From NCBI RefSeq assembly GCF_024807655.1, contig NZ_JANUCR010000002.1, positions 124,001-188,000 of the forward strand: DNA of 64,000 nt. The letters are read 5' to 3'. The position numbers were made by a program, and so were the translations under genes. Every line of letters starts with the position of its first letter. Positions within the stretch are counted from its first letter, which is position 1. A model generated the notes under the pieces. The model had not been told where the DNA came from. It ran no database searches and saw nothing but the letters and a program-made list of their open reading frames with translations. Origin of the DNA: Methanococcus voltae (GTDB lineage: Archaea > AGJL01 > Methanococci > Methanococcales > Methanococcaceae). Shown in pieces: positions 1 through 10,593 of this stretch.

Positions 1-367
1 TGATACCAATTAATTTTCCATCATCGTCAACTACTGGAAGCTGGTTTATGATTTCTGAGGCAGTTCCATTTATATCCATTTTTTGTAATGCTTGTTTTAT
101 GGTTTCTGAAGGCTTAACAGATATTACATCTTTGGTCATTACTTCTTCAAGGGTAGTTTCTAATGTATATACATCTTTTATTAAGTTATATCCTACATCG
201 GTTGTTGTAATAATGCCCATCAAAACGTTATCGATATTTACGATAGGTAAACAGCTTACTCTGTTTTTAAGCATATTTTCAAAAGCATCGACTACAGACT
301 CATTAGTTTTTGCAGATATTACATTTTTAATCATTATTTCTTCAATAGTGCTATTCAATTGCTCCAT
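1..367 (-). CDS. CBS-domain pair protein, C-terminus beyond window
   Basis: The minus strand reads open from an ATG at 367 to the window edge, giving about 122 residues. It opens with MEQLNSTIEEIM and contains two CBS-like units: IEEIMIKNVISAKTNES...LPIVNID...GIITTTD, then LEEVMTKDVISVKPSET...LPVVDDDGKLIGI. CBS pairs (Bateman modules) bind adenine nucleotides and usually act as energy or ligand sensors. An AGGGAT ribosome binding site lies a few bases before the ATG. The second CBS unit is cut by the window edge, so a further C-terminal domain cannot be excluded. The plus-strand reading across this interval is a shadow. The cellular role is unknown. Confidence 0.85.
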   Translation of the reverse strand, partial: MEQLNSTIEEIMIKNVISAKTNESVVDAFENMLKNRVSCLPIVNIDNVLMGIITTTDVGYNLIKDVYTLETTLEEVMTKDVISVKPSETIKQALQKMDINGTASEIINQLPVVDDDGKLIGI

Positions 368-947
368 ATTATCCCTATTTTCCGTATTATGGCAAATTTA
401 TAATATTTACCACATATAACTTGACTTTATTCAGATTTATTTAATTTCAATTTCATTTAAAAGTATTTAAACATATTCAAATGTATTTTTGGTAGTTTAA
501 TTAATTAATAATTAAATACGACTTCATATTAAAATAACATTCATCATTATATCAAAATTCAAATTTATATATGAGACTATTGTTATTAAATAGAAAACTA
601 TATATACTATAATTTTGTTTTTCGTGATAAAAATACTTGAATATCAAAGAAAACGGTTTAAATTAGGTATTTTTTAATTATACATTTGCAAATCTATTTT
701 GACCATATATGAAAAAGTATTTAATTAAAAACTTCAAATATATGATAAAATATATGATAAAATAATAATTTAATAGTATATTTTAAAATAATAATAATAA
801 TACTAAAAATAATATTTCAATAATTGACTAATTAACTAATATTTAATATATAATATTTATATTAGTATCTATATTTAGTATCTAATAATTAATAACTATT
901 TAAATGATTAAATAAGCTGTATCTTTGATGCGATAAGAAGGATAAGT
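368..947. other. 580-bp AT-rich divergent intergenic region
   Basis: This lies between the leftward CBS gene and the rightward DUF1611 gene, so it should hold two divergent promoters. It is almost pure A/T with many TATA-like stretches, for example near 580-610 and 840-880, so I cannot single out one promoter. No open frame with a ribosome binding site and no GC-rich island of the kind that marks archaeal structured RNAs in AT-rich genomes was seen. Confidence 0.5.
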
Positions 948-1994
948 ATGATAAATGAGCAAGTAAAATTATCACACAATAACAAAGTGGCAGACGGAAT
1001 AAAATTGTTTGGATTTGTAAATATAGTAGACATAGAATTTGATGATTGTAAGGATTTTAGCAATTATAATTCTATTAACTATAAACATAATGATAATGTT
1101 AAAAACAATGATTACACTTGTTTTATTTGGAATAAGGAGATATTGGACGATAATGAATTAAATATTTGGAAAGAAACTATCTCAAACGAAATTAAGAAAG
1201 GAAAAAAAATTGTAAACATGGCAAGATTGCAAAGGATTGAGACTAATTCGGAATTAGTTGCACTTGCAAAAGAGTGTGATGTATCTATAAGAGATACTTC
1301 TGACCCGGAAATTTATAAAAAAGTTGAAGAATATGCTTACGAAGGTTTGAATGGTATAAAACCTAAAGTTTTAACAATAGTGGGTACTGGAAGGCAATCT
1401 GGAAAATTTACAGCTTGCATGACATTAAAAAAAGAATTAAAAAACAAAGGGATTAATTTGGGAGTTTTGGGTACAGAACCGCAATCAATAATTTGTGGTG
1501 CTGATGAGATGGTTATACCTCAACCTATACCGATATGCAATGTAGCACCTACGATATTAGGCGTTATGAAAAAAATAGAAATTGAAAATAATCTCACTGA
1601 AAACGATTTAATGATAGTTTCAGGTCAAACGGGGATTTTTGCAAATCCTTTGGAAGTAGGGACTGGTAGGGGCGGAAGTGTAATAAGTATTGCGCTCCTT
1701 GTAGGCTCAAATCCTGATTATATTTTATTGGCTTCGGATTTATTGGATTTGGATGATATTAAAAAACATATTTCTGCTACAGAACTATTAACGGATAAAA
1801 AAGTGATTGGTATTACCTTAAACTCTAAAAAATTGTTTTATTCACAATCTGATGAAGAAATATCATTAATTCTAAAAAATATATCCACCGAATTAAATTT
1901 ACCGGTATCGGATGTAATTGGAAGAATTAATTTAGATGAACTGGTTAAAAAAATCATAGAATTAACAAATAATAACGATAACACCAATAATTAA
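948..1994 (+). CDS. DUF1611-family P-loop protein
   Basis: The product is 348 residues. The C-terminal two thirds follow the DUF1611 (COG3367) pattern: PKVLTIVGTGRQSGKFT is a Walker A-like loop around residue 145, followed by LGVLGTEPQSIICG, then a VSGQTGIFANP segment and a GSNPDYILL segment. The N-terminal part (about 1-125) matches the position of the family's Rossmann-like N-terminal domain but is Asn/Lys-rich. Bacterial relatives include DgcN-like proteins linked to D-amino-acid metabolism. The substrate in methanogens is not known to me. The start at 948 has AAGGAT upstream. It stands alone, with a convergent kinase gene downstream. Family call moderately sure; function unknown. Confidence 0.65.
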   Translation: MINEQVKLSHNNKVADGIKLFGFVNIVDIEFDDCKDFSNYNSINYKHNDNVKNNDYTCFIWNKEILDDNELNIWKETISNEIKKGKKIVNMARLQRIETNSELVALAKECDVSIRDTSDPEIYKKVEEYAYEGLNGIKPKVLTIVGTGRQSGKFTACMTLKKELKNKGINLGVLGTEPQSIICGADEMVIPQPIPICNVAPTILGVMKKIEIENNLTENDLMIVSGQTGIFANPLEVGTGRGGSVISIALLVGSNPDYILLASDLLDLDDIKKHISATELLTDKKVIGITLNSKKLFYSQSDEEISLILKNISTELNLPVSDVIGRINLDELVKKIIELTNNNDNTNN

Positions 1995-2046
1995 AAAATA
2001 ATAAAATAATAAAAAATAAATCATAATTTTGTATTTTTAATTTTAA

Positions 2047-2997
2047 TTATAATTTTTCTAAATCATAATTCAATTTTTCAGATAATCTATCAATTATTTT
2101 GTCCCATTTAGGTAAATTAGTTTGACAGCCTACTTTTTCAACAACATACGATGCTACACAAGCCCCGATATGTCCACAGTCTTTTAAAGAATGTCCTTTT
2201 AAGTATGCAGACAAGAAACCTGCCCTATAACTGTCTCCAGCACCTGTGGGGTCCATAGCTTCGACCATAATTGCAGGTACTTTTATCTCTTCTCCATTGT
2301 GGTAGATATAACTACCATCTTTGTTGTATGTTATAATTAAGTAGTTTAGCTTGTTTTTCATATCTTCCGGAGTTTTGTTTATTGTATCCATTATTCTCCC
2401 GTATTCGTGATGATTCATAAATAAGAAATCTACATAATTAATTATTTCTTCTAAATTTTCCGCACTGTATAATGTTAAATCTTGTCCCGGGTCGAAAGAA
2501 ACTAATTTCCCCAATTTTTTAGCTTTTTTAGCACATTTTATATTATATTCGGGGTCGCCTGTTGATAAATGTACAATATCTCCATCAAAATCTGGTACAC
2601 TTACTTCTTTGTAGTGTTTTGCAGCACCCCATAAGAAATAGGTAATTTGATTAGCATCTGGGTCGGTAAATATCCAAGCTTTCGGAGTCTCTTCTTCTGT
2701 GGATGTATATACAAAGTCTAATGAAACGCCTAATTCTTTTAAATATTCTTCATATCCTGAGGTAATAAAATCTGTCCCCACACAAGATATTAATGATGAA
2801 CTAACGCCCATATTAGCAATTTGTGCTGCTACATTACTTGCAGCACCACCATAATATTTTTTAGCACTCGGAATTTGTACTGACGTGTTTAGTTCTGGAA
2901 ATTTTTCTAAATCAAAAATATAGTCAATTGCAGCGTGTCCAACAACATTTATTTTACCTTTTTTAATAATATCCCCATTATTCTCTAAATTTTCCAA
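2047..2997 (-). CDS. PfkB-family nucleoside/sugar kinase (MJ0406-like)
   Basis: The product is 316 residues, the usual ribokinase/PfkB size. The N-terminal glycine motif is YYGGAASNVAAQIANMG (about residues 48-64) and the C-terminal PfkB signature is DPTGAGDSYRAGF, whose Asp is the catalytic base and whose Gly-Ala-Gly forms the anion hole. It is close in pattern to the M. jannaschii MJ0406 nucleoside kinase, which phosphorylates nucleosides with broad specificity. That makes a role in nucleoside salvage likely; a purely sugar substrate is the alternative. The ATG at 2997 is preceded by GGTGATAA, a typical ribosome binding site here. The gene is monocistronic and convergent with the DUF1611 gene. 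Confidence 0.85.
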   Translation of the reverse strand: MENLENNGDIIKKGKINVVGHAAIDYIFDLEKFPELNTSVQIPSAKKYYGGAASNVAAQIANMGVSSSLISCVGTDFITSGYEEYLKELGVSLDFVYTSTEEETPKAWIFTDPDANQITYFLWGAAKHYKEVSVPDFDGDIVHLSTGDPEYNIKCAKKAKKLGKLVSFDPGQDLTLYSAENLEEIINYVDFLFMNHHEYGRIMDTINKTPEDMKNKLNYLIITYNKDGSYIYHNGEEIKVPAIMVEAMDPTGAGDSYRAGFLSAYLKGHSLKDCGHIGACVASYVVEKVGCQTNLPKWDKIIDRLSEKLNYDLEKL

Positions 2998-3325
2998 TTT
3001 ATCACCAATATTTAAAATAAAATGTATTTTTATTAGTAATTAGATATTTCATTGTTTAATTTTTATATTTTTCATCTTATTATGATTATCATTTTAAATA
3101 TATAAATTAATTTAATCAATATTGAAACATTAGTTTAATAAACGACGATAAATATAATAATATCTTTTATATTTTAATATATATTACCTATGAATTTACA
3201 TATGAATTAGCAAATATCAAAATTATAATTCTAAATTATTTTATACTATGTGTTAACAAATATTATCATAAGTTATTCAAAAATGCTTTAAATATATTTT
3301 ATTAGGCTATGGTGATGGTGATTGT
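2998..3325. promoter_or_regulatory. divergent promoter region, kinase / marker 7
   Basis: 328 bp between the leftward kinase and the rightward marker 7 gene. A TATA-like box (TTTAAATATATTTTATT, about 3288-3304) sits just before the GGTGATGGTGATT leader of marker 7, leaving a very short 5' leader if it is used. Other A/T runs could serve the kinase. No coding frame or structured RNA was seen. Confidence 0.4.
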
Positions 3326-4237
3326 ATGTATCAAATTGTTAGGTATGAAGGCGGAGTTTACAAGCATAATGAACTTAAGGAATGGATTGAAGACGTGGGC
3401 GGTTTTATAATTCAAGAACACGTTATGCAGTTAGATGTTTTTATGACTGTAGCATTTCCAGAGGATGAAATAGGGGAATTCAAAGCTTTATCAAAAAATT
3501 ATAAGGGTAAAGTTGTAGAAACACCTTTAGCAGGCATAGAAATTGCAGTGGTAGCGCCAAGTTTATCACGTCATCATTTGCCCCATATAGCTTGCGATGT
3601 TTCCGAATATGTGCGTAAATTTGGGGCTAAACCTAATATGATAGGTTTATCACACGGTGCAGGGAAATCAATAAGTCAAATCAAAGAAAAAGAAAAAAGA
3701 CTAATTGAAGAGCACGACCTTGCCATTTACGTAATGGGAAATTTTAAAAGCTGTATCGAGGATAAAACCCATTTATTTGAGGTAGATATTCCTGTAATCA
3801 TTACAGGGGGTCCGCAAAGTATTGAAGTCGATAAAACATATATTGGAAATTTAGGACGTAGAAGTCAACGTTTAAGGCGAGGTTCCGAAATTAGGGCATT
3901 AGATAGTATGATTGAAAAAATCACTGAAAAAATAGGTGAGAAAAGGCTTGAATTATCCTACGACCCTCCAATAATACCTCCAGTAGTTTTAAAGGACGAA
4001 ATTGAGAAGAACATTGCAGACGTGCACGGAATATTTGCACCTATGCCCATAGTGACTCAATTAGATGGTTTAAGAATAAAATTAGACTATGACAGGTCTC
4101 ATGAAAAAATTGAAAATTTAAAAATAGATAATTATGTTTTAAAAGATATTGCATATATCTCTAAATCATTAATTAAAAATTATATACTCGTTAAATTAAA
4201 ATCAAAGTCTGAAGTAATGGAAGAATCTAATGAATAG
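3326..4237 (+). CDS. methanogenesis marker protein 7
   Basis: The product is 303 residues with no recognised enzyme motif. The sequence (MYQIVRYEGGVYKHNELKEW at the start, SRHHLPHIACDVSEYVRKFG and GLSHGAGKS near 95-120, VDIPVIITGGPQSIEVDKTY near 155) fits the methanogen-restricted family known as methanogenesis marker 7 (DUF2113). The marker proteins occur essentially only in methanogens and several are tied to maturation of methyl-coenzyme M reductase or its F430 cofactor; the role of marker 7 itself is inference. The ATG at 3326 is preceded by GGTGATTGT. It is convergent with prs, with a 16-bp gap. The exact marker number is from memory and is the least certain part. Confidence 0.65.
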   Translation: MYQIVRYEGGVYKHNELKEWIEDVGGFIIQEHVMQLDVFMTVAFPEDEIGEFKALSKNYKGKVVETPLAGIEIAVVAPSLSRHHLPHIACDVSEYVRKFGAKPNMIGLSHGAGKSISQIKEKEKRLIEEHDLAIYVMGNFKSCIEDKTHLFEVDIPVIITGGPQSIEVDKTYIGNLGRRSQRLRRGSEIRALDSMIEKITEKIGEKRLELSYDPPIIPPVVLKDEIEKNIADVHGIFAPMPIVTQLDGLRIKLDYDRSHEKIENLKIDNYVLKDIAYISKSLIKNYILVKLKSKSEVMEESNE

Positions 4238-4253
4238 GTTCTTAAATTATTTT

Positions 4254-5451
<1,198 letters not shown>

Positions 5452-6798
5452 ATGAGCGATAAAGAACTTACCAATATCATTAAAAAAGAGTTTTGTGTAA
5501 ATTGCAAGGATTTAGCTCCAAAATATGACGTTTTGATAGTAGGAGCTGGCGTATCTGGCAGTACCTTATTTAATGAGCTTAAAAAACAATTAAAAAATAA
5601 AAAAGAAAGCTTAAAAATTGCTATCGTGGAAATGGGCGGTTTAAAACCTGAATATATAATTGAAAAACAAGATAATAGTGTGGAAACAATCTATGCAAAA
5701 GGGATTGGGGGTGCAGGTTCTTATTATGTAGGTAATGCTTTAGAAGTCAATATTAAAGGATTAGATTTGGAAAACGAATATGGGGAACTTAAAAAAGAGC
5801 TTAATATATCCGAAATGCCTGAAGAATGTTTATCTCGTTTTGAAATAGAATTATTAAATAAAGGATTTAAAAAGACACCTAAATTAATAAATTTTGAAAA
5901 ATGCACAAATTGTGGACTTTGTGCCCATAAAAGTTGTGAAGCAAGGGCTTACTTTTATGAATTTTTAGATATTTTAAATGAAAATTTAAAAGATTCAGAA
6001 ATTATTTTAAATTCAAAAGTAATCAATATTGTACACAATAATAATACTAATAATAATACTAATAATAATACTAATAATAATACTAATAATAATACCAATA
6101 AAGACAATTATAAATTTGAAATAATTTTAGAAAATGAAAATAACATATATAATATTTATTCCAAAAATGTAGTACTTTGCGCAGGGGGAATTAACAGTCC
6201 CAGAATATTATCTAAAATTTACAAAAATGAAGGAATAATTAATGAAAATTTGGGGAAAAATTTATTTATTGATAGTTTTATTACAGTAGGCGGGGTTTTA
6301 TGTGGTAGCAATATAAATAAAGAAGTTCCAATGGCTATATACAAAGATTACGGAAATTACGTATTAAGTACGCACTACTCTGAGCTACTTTACAATCGAA
6401 TAATGGAAGAAAATAATTATAAACCTAAAAAATCCGACGTATTTAGTTTTATGATAAAAATAAAAGATAGTGAAAATGGTATCGTATTTGAAAACGATAT
6501 ATACAAGCCAATTTCTGAAAAAGATATCCAAATATTTTTGGAGGCAATGGCTACGGCAACGCCTATATTAAGGGATTTGGGGATTAATAAGATATATTCG
6601 ACTATACCGAGAGGTTCACACCCTGGAGGTACTTGTAAACTTGGGGAAGTTGTAAACAATGATTTTGAAACTGATATAACTGGTTTATACGTTTGTGATG
6701 CTTCCATATTACCTTATGCCATAGGAAAACCTCCAATATTATCTTTAATGGCAATTGTAAAGAAATTTTCAAAAATTTTGATTAATAAAATAAATTAA
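5452..6798 (+). CDS. GMC-type FAD oxidoreductase with a ferredoxin-like Cys motif
   Basis: The product is about 448 residues. The N-terminal FAD-binding motif is DVLIVGAGVSGS (about residue 26) and the C-terminal GMC region contains GSHPGGTCKLG and LYVCDASILP, the segment holding the family's catalytic His and FAD contacts. Between the halves is CTNCGLCAHKSC (Cys 151, 154, 157, 162), a CX2CX2CX4C arrangement that looks like an Fe-S ligand set, and an N-terminal CVNC at 15-18 could add ligands. The substrate is unknown; GMC enzymes oxidise alcohols or sugars. Residues 196-215 are an NNNT tract coded by a microsatellite. I chose 5452 over the upstream in-frame ATG at 5437 because only 5452 has a ribosome binding site (CAGGGA). 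Confidence 0.8.
   Translation: MSDKELTNIIKKEFCVNCKDLAPKYDVLIVGAGVSGSTLFNELKKQLKNKKESLKIAIVEMGGLKPEYIIEKQDNSVETIYAKGIGGAGSYYVGNALEVNIKGLDLENEYGELKKELNISEMPEECLSRFEIELLNKGFKKTPKLINFEKCTNCGLCAHKSCEARAYFYEFLDILNENLKDSEIILNSKVINIVHNNNTNNNTNNNTNNNTNNNTNKDNYKFEIILENENNIYNIYSKNVVLCAGGINSPRILSKIYKNEGIINENLGKNLFIDSFITVGGVLCGSNINKEVPMAIYKDYGNYVLSTHYSELLYNRIMEENNYKPKKSDVFSFMIKIKDSENGIVFENDIYKPISEKDIQIFLEAMATATPILRDLGINKIYSTIPRGSHPGGTCKLGEVVNNDFETDITGLYVCDASILPYAIGKPPILSLMAIVKKFSKILINKIN
6037..6099 (+). repeat. in-frame (AATAATAATACT)5 microsatellite
   Basis: Five copies of a 12-bp unit (the last with ACC in place of ACT) followed by AAT, encoding Asn-Asn-Asn-Thr five times within the GMC oxidoreductase gene. 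Because 12 is a multiple of 3, copy-number change would alter protein length without a frameshift. Confidence 0.95.
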
Positions 6799-6831
6799 AA
6801 ATAATAAAAGAATAAAAAATAAAGAAATAAC

Positions 6832-7545
6832 TTAAATAAATTTATTTGCAATAATTATTGCAAATAAACTTCCTGCAAGTGTGGCAATAAAATTAACGTA
6901 CTCATTATTTAAAATACTCCTACGTTCAAGGGTAGCCCCGACAAGGCTGTCTATAAAATTCCCGAAAATTCCCGAAATTGTACAAATTAATAAATATTCT
7001 ATTTTTCCAAATAATAACATCGCAAATAATCCTATGGTAAACGAACCAATTAATCCGAAGAAAGTACCTCCAAAAGTAATGCCACCATCAGTCCCAACTT
7101 CTACTTTTTTGAAAGTTGTGATTAATCGAGGGCTTCCTCCGAATACCATACCTAATTCAGACGAAAAAGTATCTGAATTAGCAGCAGCAATTGCACCCAA
7201 ATATCCCAAAAGTGCAGTTTGATAATCTAATAAATTAAATATGTATAACATTACAAATATTAAAGGCATTAACCCGTTTGCAAGCACATTTTTTAAAGAA
7301 CGAGTTTTTTCACCCATTTTTAATTTATCTTTCTTTTTATACCCTACTTTGCTTATGAGACTACCTAAAATTAGGAAACTAAATAATATCAAAAGCCAGG
7401 TAATACTCGTACCCATTATAATTATAAAAGCCATAGTTGAAGAGCCAATAATTCCATTAGTATCCAAAAACTTCTTTTTATGGCTTATGTATGCGATTAG
7501 GGCAATTACAAATACTGATAAGATAAATTTGTACAATAATATCAT
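6832..7545 (-). CDS. DUF92 family integral membrane protein
   Basis: The product is 237 residues and mostly hydrophobic, with about six predicted membrane segments starting at the N-terminus (MILLYKFILSVFVIALIAYI). The central block LGAIAAANSDTFSSELGMVFGG and the FKKVEVGTDGGIT motif are typical of DUF92 (TMEM19/TIGR00297). A plant member of this family, VTE6, is a phytyl-phosphate kinase, so a role in isoprenoid-phosphate metabolism is possible here but unproven. GGTGTAAAA precedes the ATG. It is convergent with the GMC gene (33-bp gap) and divergent from the HIT gene. Confidence 0.85.
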   Translation of the reverse strand: MILLYKFILSVFVIALIAYISHKKKFLDTNGIIGSSTMAFIIIMGTSITWLLILFSFLILGSLISKVGYKKKDKLKMGEKTRSLKNVLANGLMPLIFVMLYIFNLLDYQTALLGYLGAIAAANSDTFSSELGMVFGGSPRLITTFKKVEVGTDGGITFGGTFFGLIGSFTIGLFAMLLFGKIEYLLICTISGIFGNFIDSLVGATLERRSILNNEYVNFIATLAGSLFAIIIANKFI

Positions 7546-7720
7546 TTTTACACCGAATTGACTAATATAAATTAGATATACTACTATATAAAATTATATT
7601 TAGTCGGACTATGTATTACATAATTAACTATGATAGTATATAAAATTATATAAAATTATATAAATGGTAAGATTAATAATAAAAATGGATAAGAAACGAG
7701 TAGTTAGATAGGGTGAATTT

Positions 7721-8116
7721 ATGTGTATATTTTGCGATATTGTCAATAATAAACTACCTTCAAGAAAATTATATGAAGATGACGATTTTTTAGTAATAAT
7801 GGATGCTTTCCCAAAATCAAGAGGTCATACGTTAATTCTTACAAAAGAACATTATGAAGAATTTGATGAAATGCCCGAAGAATTAGCTTCAAAATTAATA
7901 GTTTTAGCCCATAAAATGGTAAAAAAGCTTAAAGTTTTGGATATGGATGGATATAACATTGTAAATAATAATAAACCTATATCTGGTCAAGAAGTTCCAC
8001 ATGTTCATTTCCACATTGTTCCAAGATATAATAATGAAAAAGAGCCAGTTTTTACGATTTCAGAGCCAATAGAAATGGATTTGGATGAAATATATGAGTT
8101 AATAACTAAAAATTAA
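7721..8116 (+). CDS. HIT family nucleotide hydrolase
   Basis: The product is 131 residues. It begins CIFCDIVNNKLPS, typical of the HINT branch, and carries the histidine triad HVHFHIVP at about 108-115; the middle His is the nucleophile in this family. Members hydrolyse AMP-linked compounds such as adenosine phosphoramidates. The substrate here is unknown. GGTGAATTT precedes the ATG. It is convergent with e-MtaB; the gap contains three copies of an A/T-rich 10-mer (8113-8142). Confidence 0.92.
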   Translation: MCIFCDIVNNKLPSRKLYEDDDFLVIMDAFPKSRGHTLILTKEHYEEFDEMPEELASKLIVLAHKMVKKLKVLDMDGYNIVNNNKPISGQEVPHVHFHIVPRYNNEKEPVFTISEPIEMDLDEIYELITKN

Positions 8117-8210
8117 AATAAATTAAAATAAATTAAAATAAGAATTATATAATTATTTATTTAGTTAAAATATTTAATTTAAAAAATATTTTATTTATTT
8201 TTAGTTATTT

Positions 8211-9683
8211 TTAGTTATTTTTTATTAACCTACCTTTTAATCCGAAAGTGCCTGCTTCAGTTATTTTTAAAGTTTTAAATTCGCCAACAGGGGCATTAAA
8301 TTCATTAAACTCATCAAAACGGTTAAATAATACTTTTTTACAGTTTGAAGTAATAGCTTCGCCTTTTTTAGTTATTAAACATTCAAAAGTTTGACCAACG
8401 TGCCTTTTATTATTTTCGAAACTTATTTCTCTTCTAAGTTTATTTAATATTTCTGAACGTTCTTTCCGTATTTTGGTGTCAATTTGCTTCATACGACCTG
8501 CTAAAGTGTATTTTCTTTGTGAGTACTTAGCACCGTGTGTAAAATCTGGTTTTATCTTTTTCATAACTTCCAACGTATTTTCAAAAGCTTCTTCGCTTTC
8601 TGTAGGGAAGCCTACAATAACGTCCGTTGTAAAGTTTAAATCTTTCACTTTACGTTTAAATTCTCCAAGTACTGATATAAATTCGTCAACAGTATAGCCT
8701 CTATTCATATCTTTTAGTACGTTATCATCACCACTTTGGATTGGTAAATGTAAGAATTTTATAACTTTTTCACTTGAATAACTTTCAATTAATTCATCAA
8801 TAAATGAATTTGCATAATTTGCGTGCATCATTCCAATTCTAATGCCAAAGTCAAATGGTTTAGAATTTGGATTATCTACAATATCATTTATTAAATTTGG
8901 TAATCTATATTTATCCCGTCTATCAAACCCATAACAAGCAGTATCTTGAGCAGTTATTAATAAACACTTTGTACCTGACTTTATTAACTCTTCAGACTTC
9001 TTTATAATGTTTTTAGGTTCGTAAGATATTAAATTGCCTCTTGCTACTTTTACAATACAATAGGTGCAATTTCCGAGACAGCCTTCACAGATGGGTAATG
9101 CCATTACTAAATTAGTATTATTATTCGTATTATTAACAATTTTATTATTATTATTATTATTATTTTCAGTACAGTTATTTTTTAACAAATAGTTTAATTT
9201 ATTATCTATTTTTGAAATTTCGCTATTTTCTACTTCTTTTTTAAATAAATCTATCTTATTATTAATTTCCTCGGGTTTATATCCTTCAACAACCGCTTTT
9301 ACTATTTCACCGGATAAATGCGCTTCTCGAGGCATTATTAACGCATCATATAATCCTTCTACCTTTTTAGATAACGCTTTTGCTAAACAACCCGCTACAA
9401 TGACTTTTTTATTTGATTCTTTGTATTTTTTAATTTTAGAAATCATTTTGTGTTCAGTTTCCTGTCTAACTATACACGTATTTATAACAACTAAATTTAT
9501 GTTTTCGTCTTTTAAATCGTTAAAATTTCCTGTAAATACATTGAATCCTTTTTCAATCAATGAATTTTTTATTATTTCCGTATCAGATGTGTTTAGGGTA
9601 CATCCATAACCTTCAAGATGCACTTTTTGAATAATTTTATCATTATTATTCGTATTTTGGGTATTTTCATTATTTAATTTCAT
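8211..9683 (-). CDS. tRNA-t6A37 methylthiotransferase (e-MtaB type)
   Basis: The product is about 490 residues. It adds a methylthio group to t6A at position 37 of ANN-decoding tRNAs (ms2t6A). The N-terminal MTTase domain has its three cluster Cys in EGYGC, NTCIV and VAGCL. The radical SAM site is CLGNCTYC (CX3CX2C), and a basic TRAM-like tail follows. An Asn/Thr tract (NNNNNNNKIVNNTNNN) coded by ATT/AAT repeats is inserted just before the radical SAM domain. I chose the ATG at 9683 over 9701 because GGTGCT lies just before it, while 9701 has no ribosome binding site. trmO at 57217 would act on the same tRNA base. Confidence 0.88.
   Translation of the reverse strand: MKLNNENTQNTNNNDKIIQKVHLEGYGCTLNTSDTEIIKNSLIEKGFNVFTGNFNDLKDENINLVVINTCIVRQETEHKMISKIKKYKESNKKVIVAGCLAKALSKKVEGLYDALIMPREAHLSGEIVKAVVEGYKPEEINNKIDLFKKEVENSEISKIDNKLNYLLKNNCTENNNNNNNKIVNNTNNNTNLVMALPICEGCLGNCTYCIVKVARGNLISYEPKNIIKKSEELIKSGTKCLLITAQDTACYGFDRRDKYRLPNLINDIVDNPNSKPFDFGIRIGMMHANYANSFIDELIESYSSEKVIKFLHLPIQSGDDNVLKDMNRGYTVDEFISVLGEFKRKVKDLNFTTDVIVGFPTESEEAFENTLEVMKKIKPDFTHGAKYSQRKYTLAGRMKQIDTKIRKERSEILNKLRREISFENNKRHVGQTFECLITKKGEAITSNCKKVLFNRFDEFNEFNAPVGEFKTLKITEAGTFGLKGRLIKNN
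9142..9166. repeat. (ATT)8 microsatellite inside e-MtaB
   Basis: About eight ATT triplets on the plus strand, read as AAT (Asn) codons by the minus-strand e-MtaB gene. The tract lies between the conserved domains, so length change should be tolerated. Confidence 0.9.
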
Positions 9684-9958
9684 ATTAGCACCGTTTTTCA
9701 TTCAAATATTATTTACGCAGGTTTAAAATAAAATTTTTATCTTGTAAGTTTTGTTTTATTTTTTAATTTTATGCGTTTTAATTTTTAAATATATTATTTA
9801 TATTGAGTATCTTAAATATTAAGTAGTACATATTAGATACTATCTTATATTATATAACTTATACGTGATATGTACGTTATAAAACTAAAATACTGGAAAT
9901 ACTATTAAGATTATAAACTAATACAAGAATATCCATAATTTATTTCAAAAGTGATATT

Positions 9959-10537
9959 ATGAATCAAACTGATAAAAATAATTTAAAAGTAAGCAACGCA
10001 GTATTTGAAGCCATTAAAGACTCTAATATCGATTTTATAGTAAGCGTACCTTGTGTAAATTTGAAAAATTTAATCATAATGATTGAAAATGAAATCGAAA
10101 CAAATTTGAATCAAAATAATCCAAAAGTTGATTTTGAAGAACAAAGAAATAAATTAATACATATCCCTATTACGAGAGAAGAGGAAGGTATTGGAATTTG
10201 TGCAGGGGCTCATTTATCCGGTCGTAAAACAGCTCTTTTAATGCAAAATTCTGGTTTGGGTAATTCTATAAATGCGATAGGTTCCCTTTTAAAAGTTTAT
10301 AAAATACCTTTAGTAATGATAATTAGCCATAGGGGCGATTTAAAGGAAAAAATAGCTGCACAAATCCCTATGGGTCAGTGGACTAAAAAACTTTTAGAAG
10401 TTGCAGAAATACCTTATTATTGTCCAGAAACGCCCGAGGAAGCTGAAAAAGTAATAAAATATGCAACAGAAATGTCCGAAACGATGAAATATCCTGTAGC
10501 GGTACTTTTAGATGCTTTATATTGGGAAAATGATTAA
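9959..10537 (+). CDS. comD: sulfopyruvate decarboxylase, alpha subunit
   Basis: The product is 192 residues, the size of the pyrimidine-binding half of a split thiamine diphosphate enzyme. It decarboxylates sulfopyruvate to sulfoacetaldehyde in coenzyme M synthesis. Key segments are PITREEEGIGICAGAHLSG, holding the Glu that activates the thiamine ring, LMQNSGLGNSINAIGSLL, and the C-terminal PVAVLLDALYW. The beta subunit ComE, which carries the diphosphate-binding GDG site, is not in this window, so the two halves are unlinked here. GTGATATT precedes the ATG. Phosphonopyruvate decarboxylase is a related alternative but makes little sense in a methanogen. Confidence 0.88.
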   Translation: MNQTDKNNLKVSNAVFEAIKDSNIDFIVSVPCVNLKNLIIMIENEIETNLNQNNPKVDFEEQRNKLIHIPITREEEGIGICAGAHLSGRKTALLMQNSGLGNSINAIGSLLKVYKIPLVMIISHRGDLKEKIAAQIPMGQWTKKLLEVAEIPYYCPETPEEAEKVIKYATEMSETMKYPVAVLLDALYWEND

Positions 10538-10593
10538 TTTATATTTATCTTACATATTTTATATATATTTTATATTTAATTATTATTTAATTA

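Noticed and set aside
48-419. 123-residue plus-strand frame at the window start
   Set aside because: It is the complement of a clear CBS-domain gene on the minus strand.
6037-6099. Short spaced repeats considered as a CRISPR-like array
   Set aside because: Units are 12 bp with no spacers and encode Asn/Thr in frame; it is a microsatellite. No repeat-spacer array was seen anywhere in the window.
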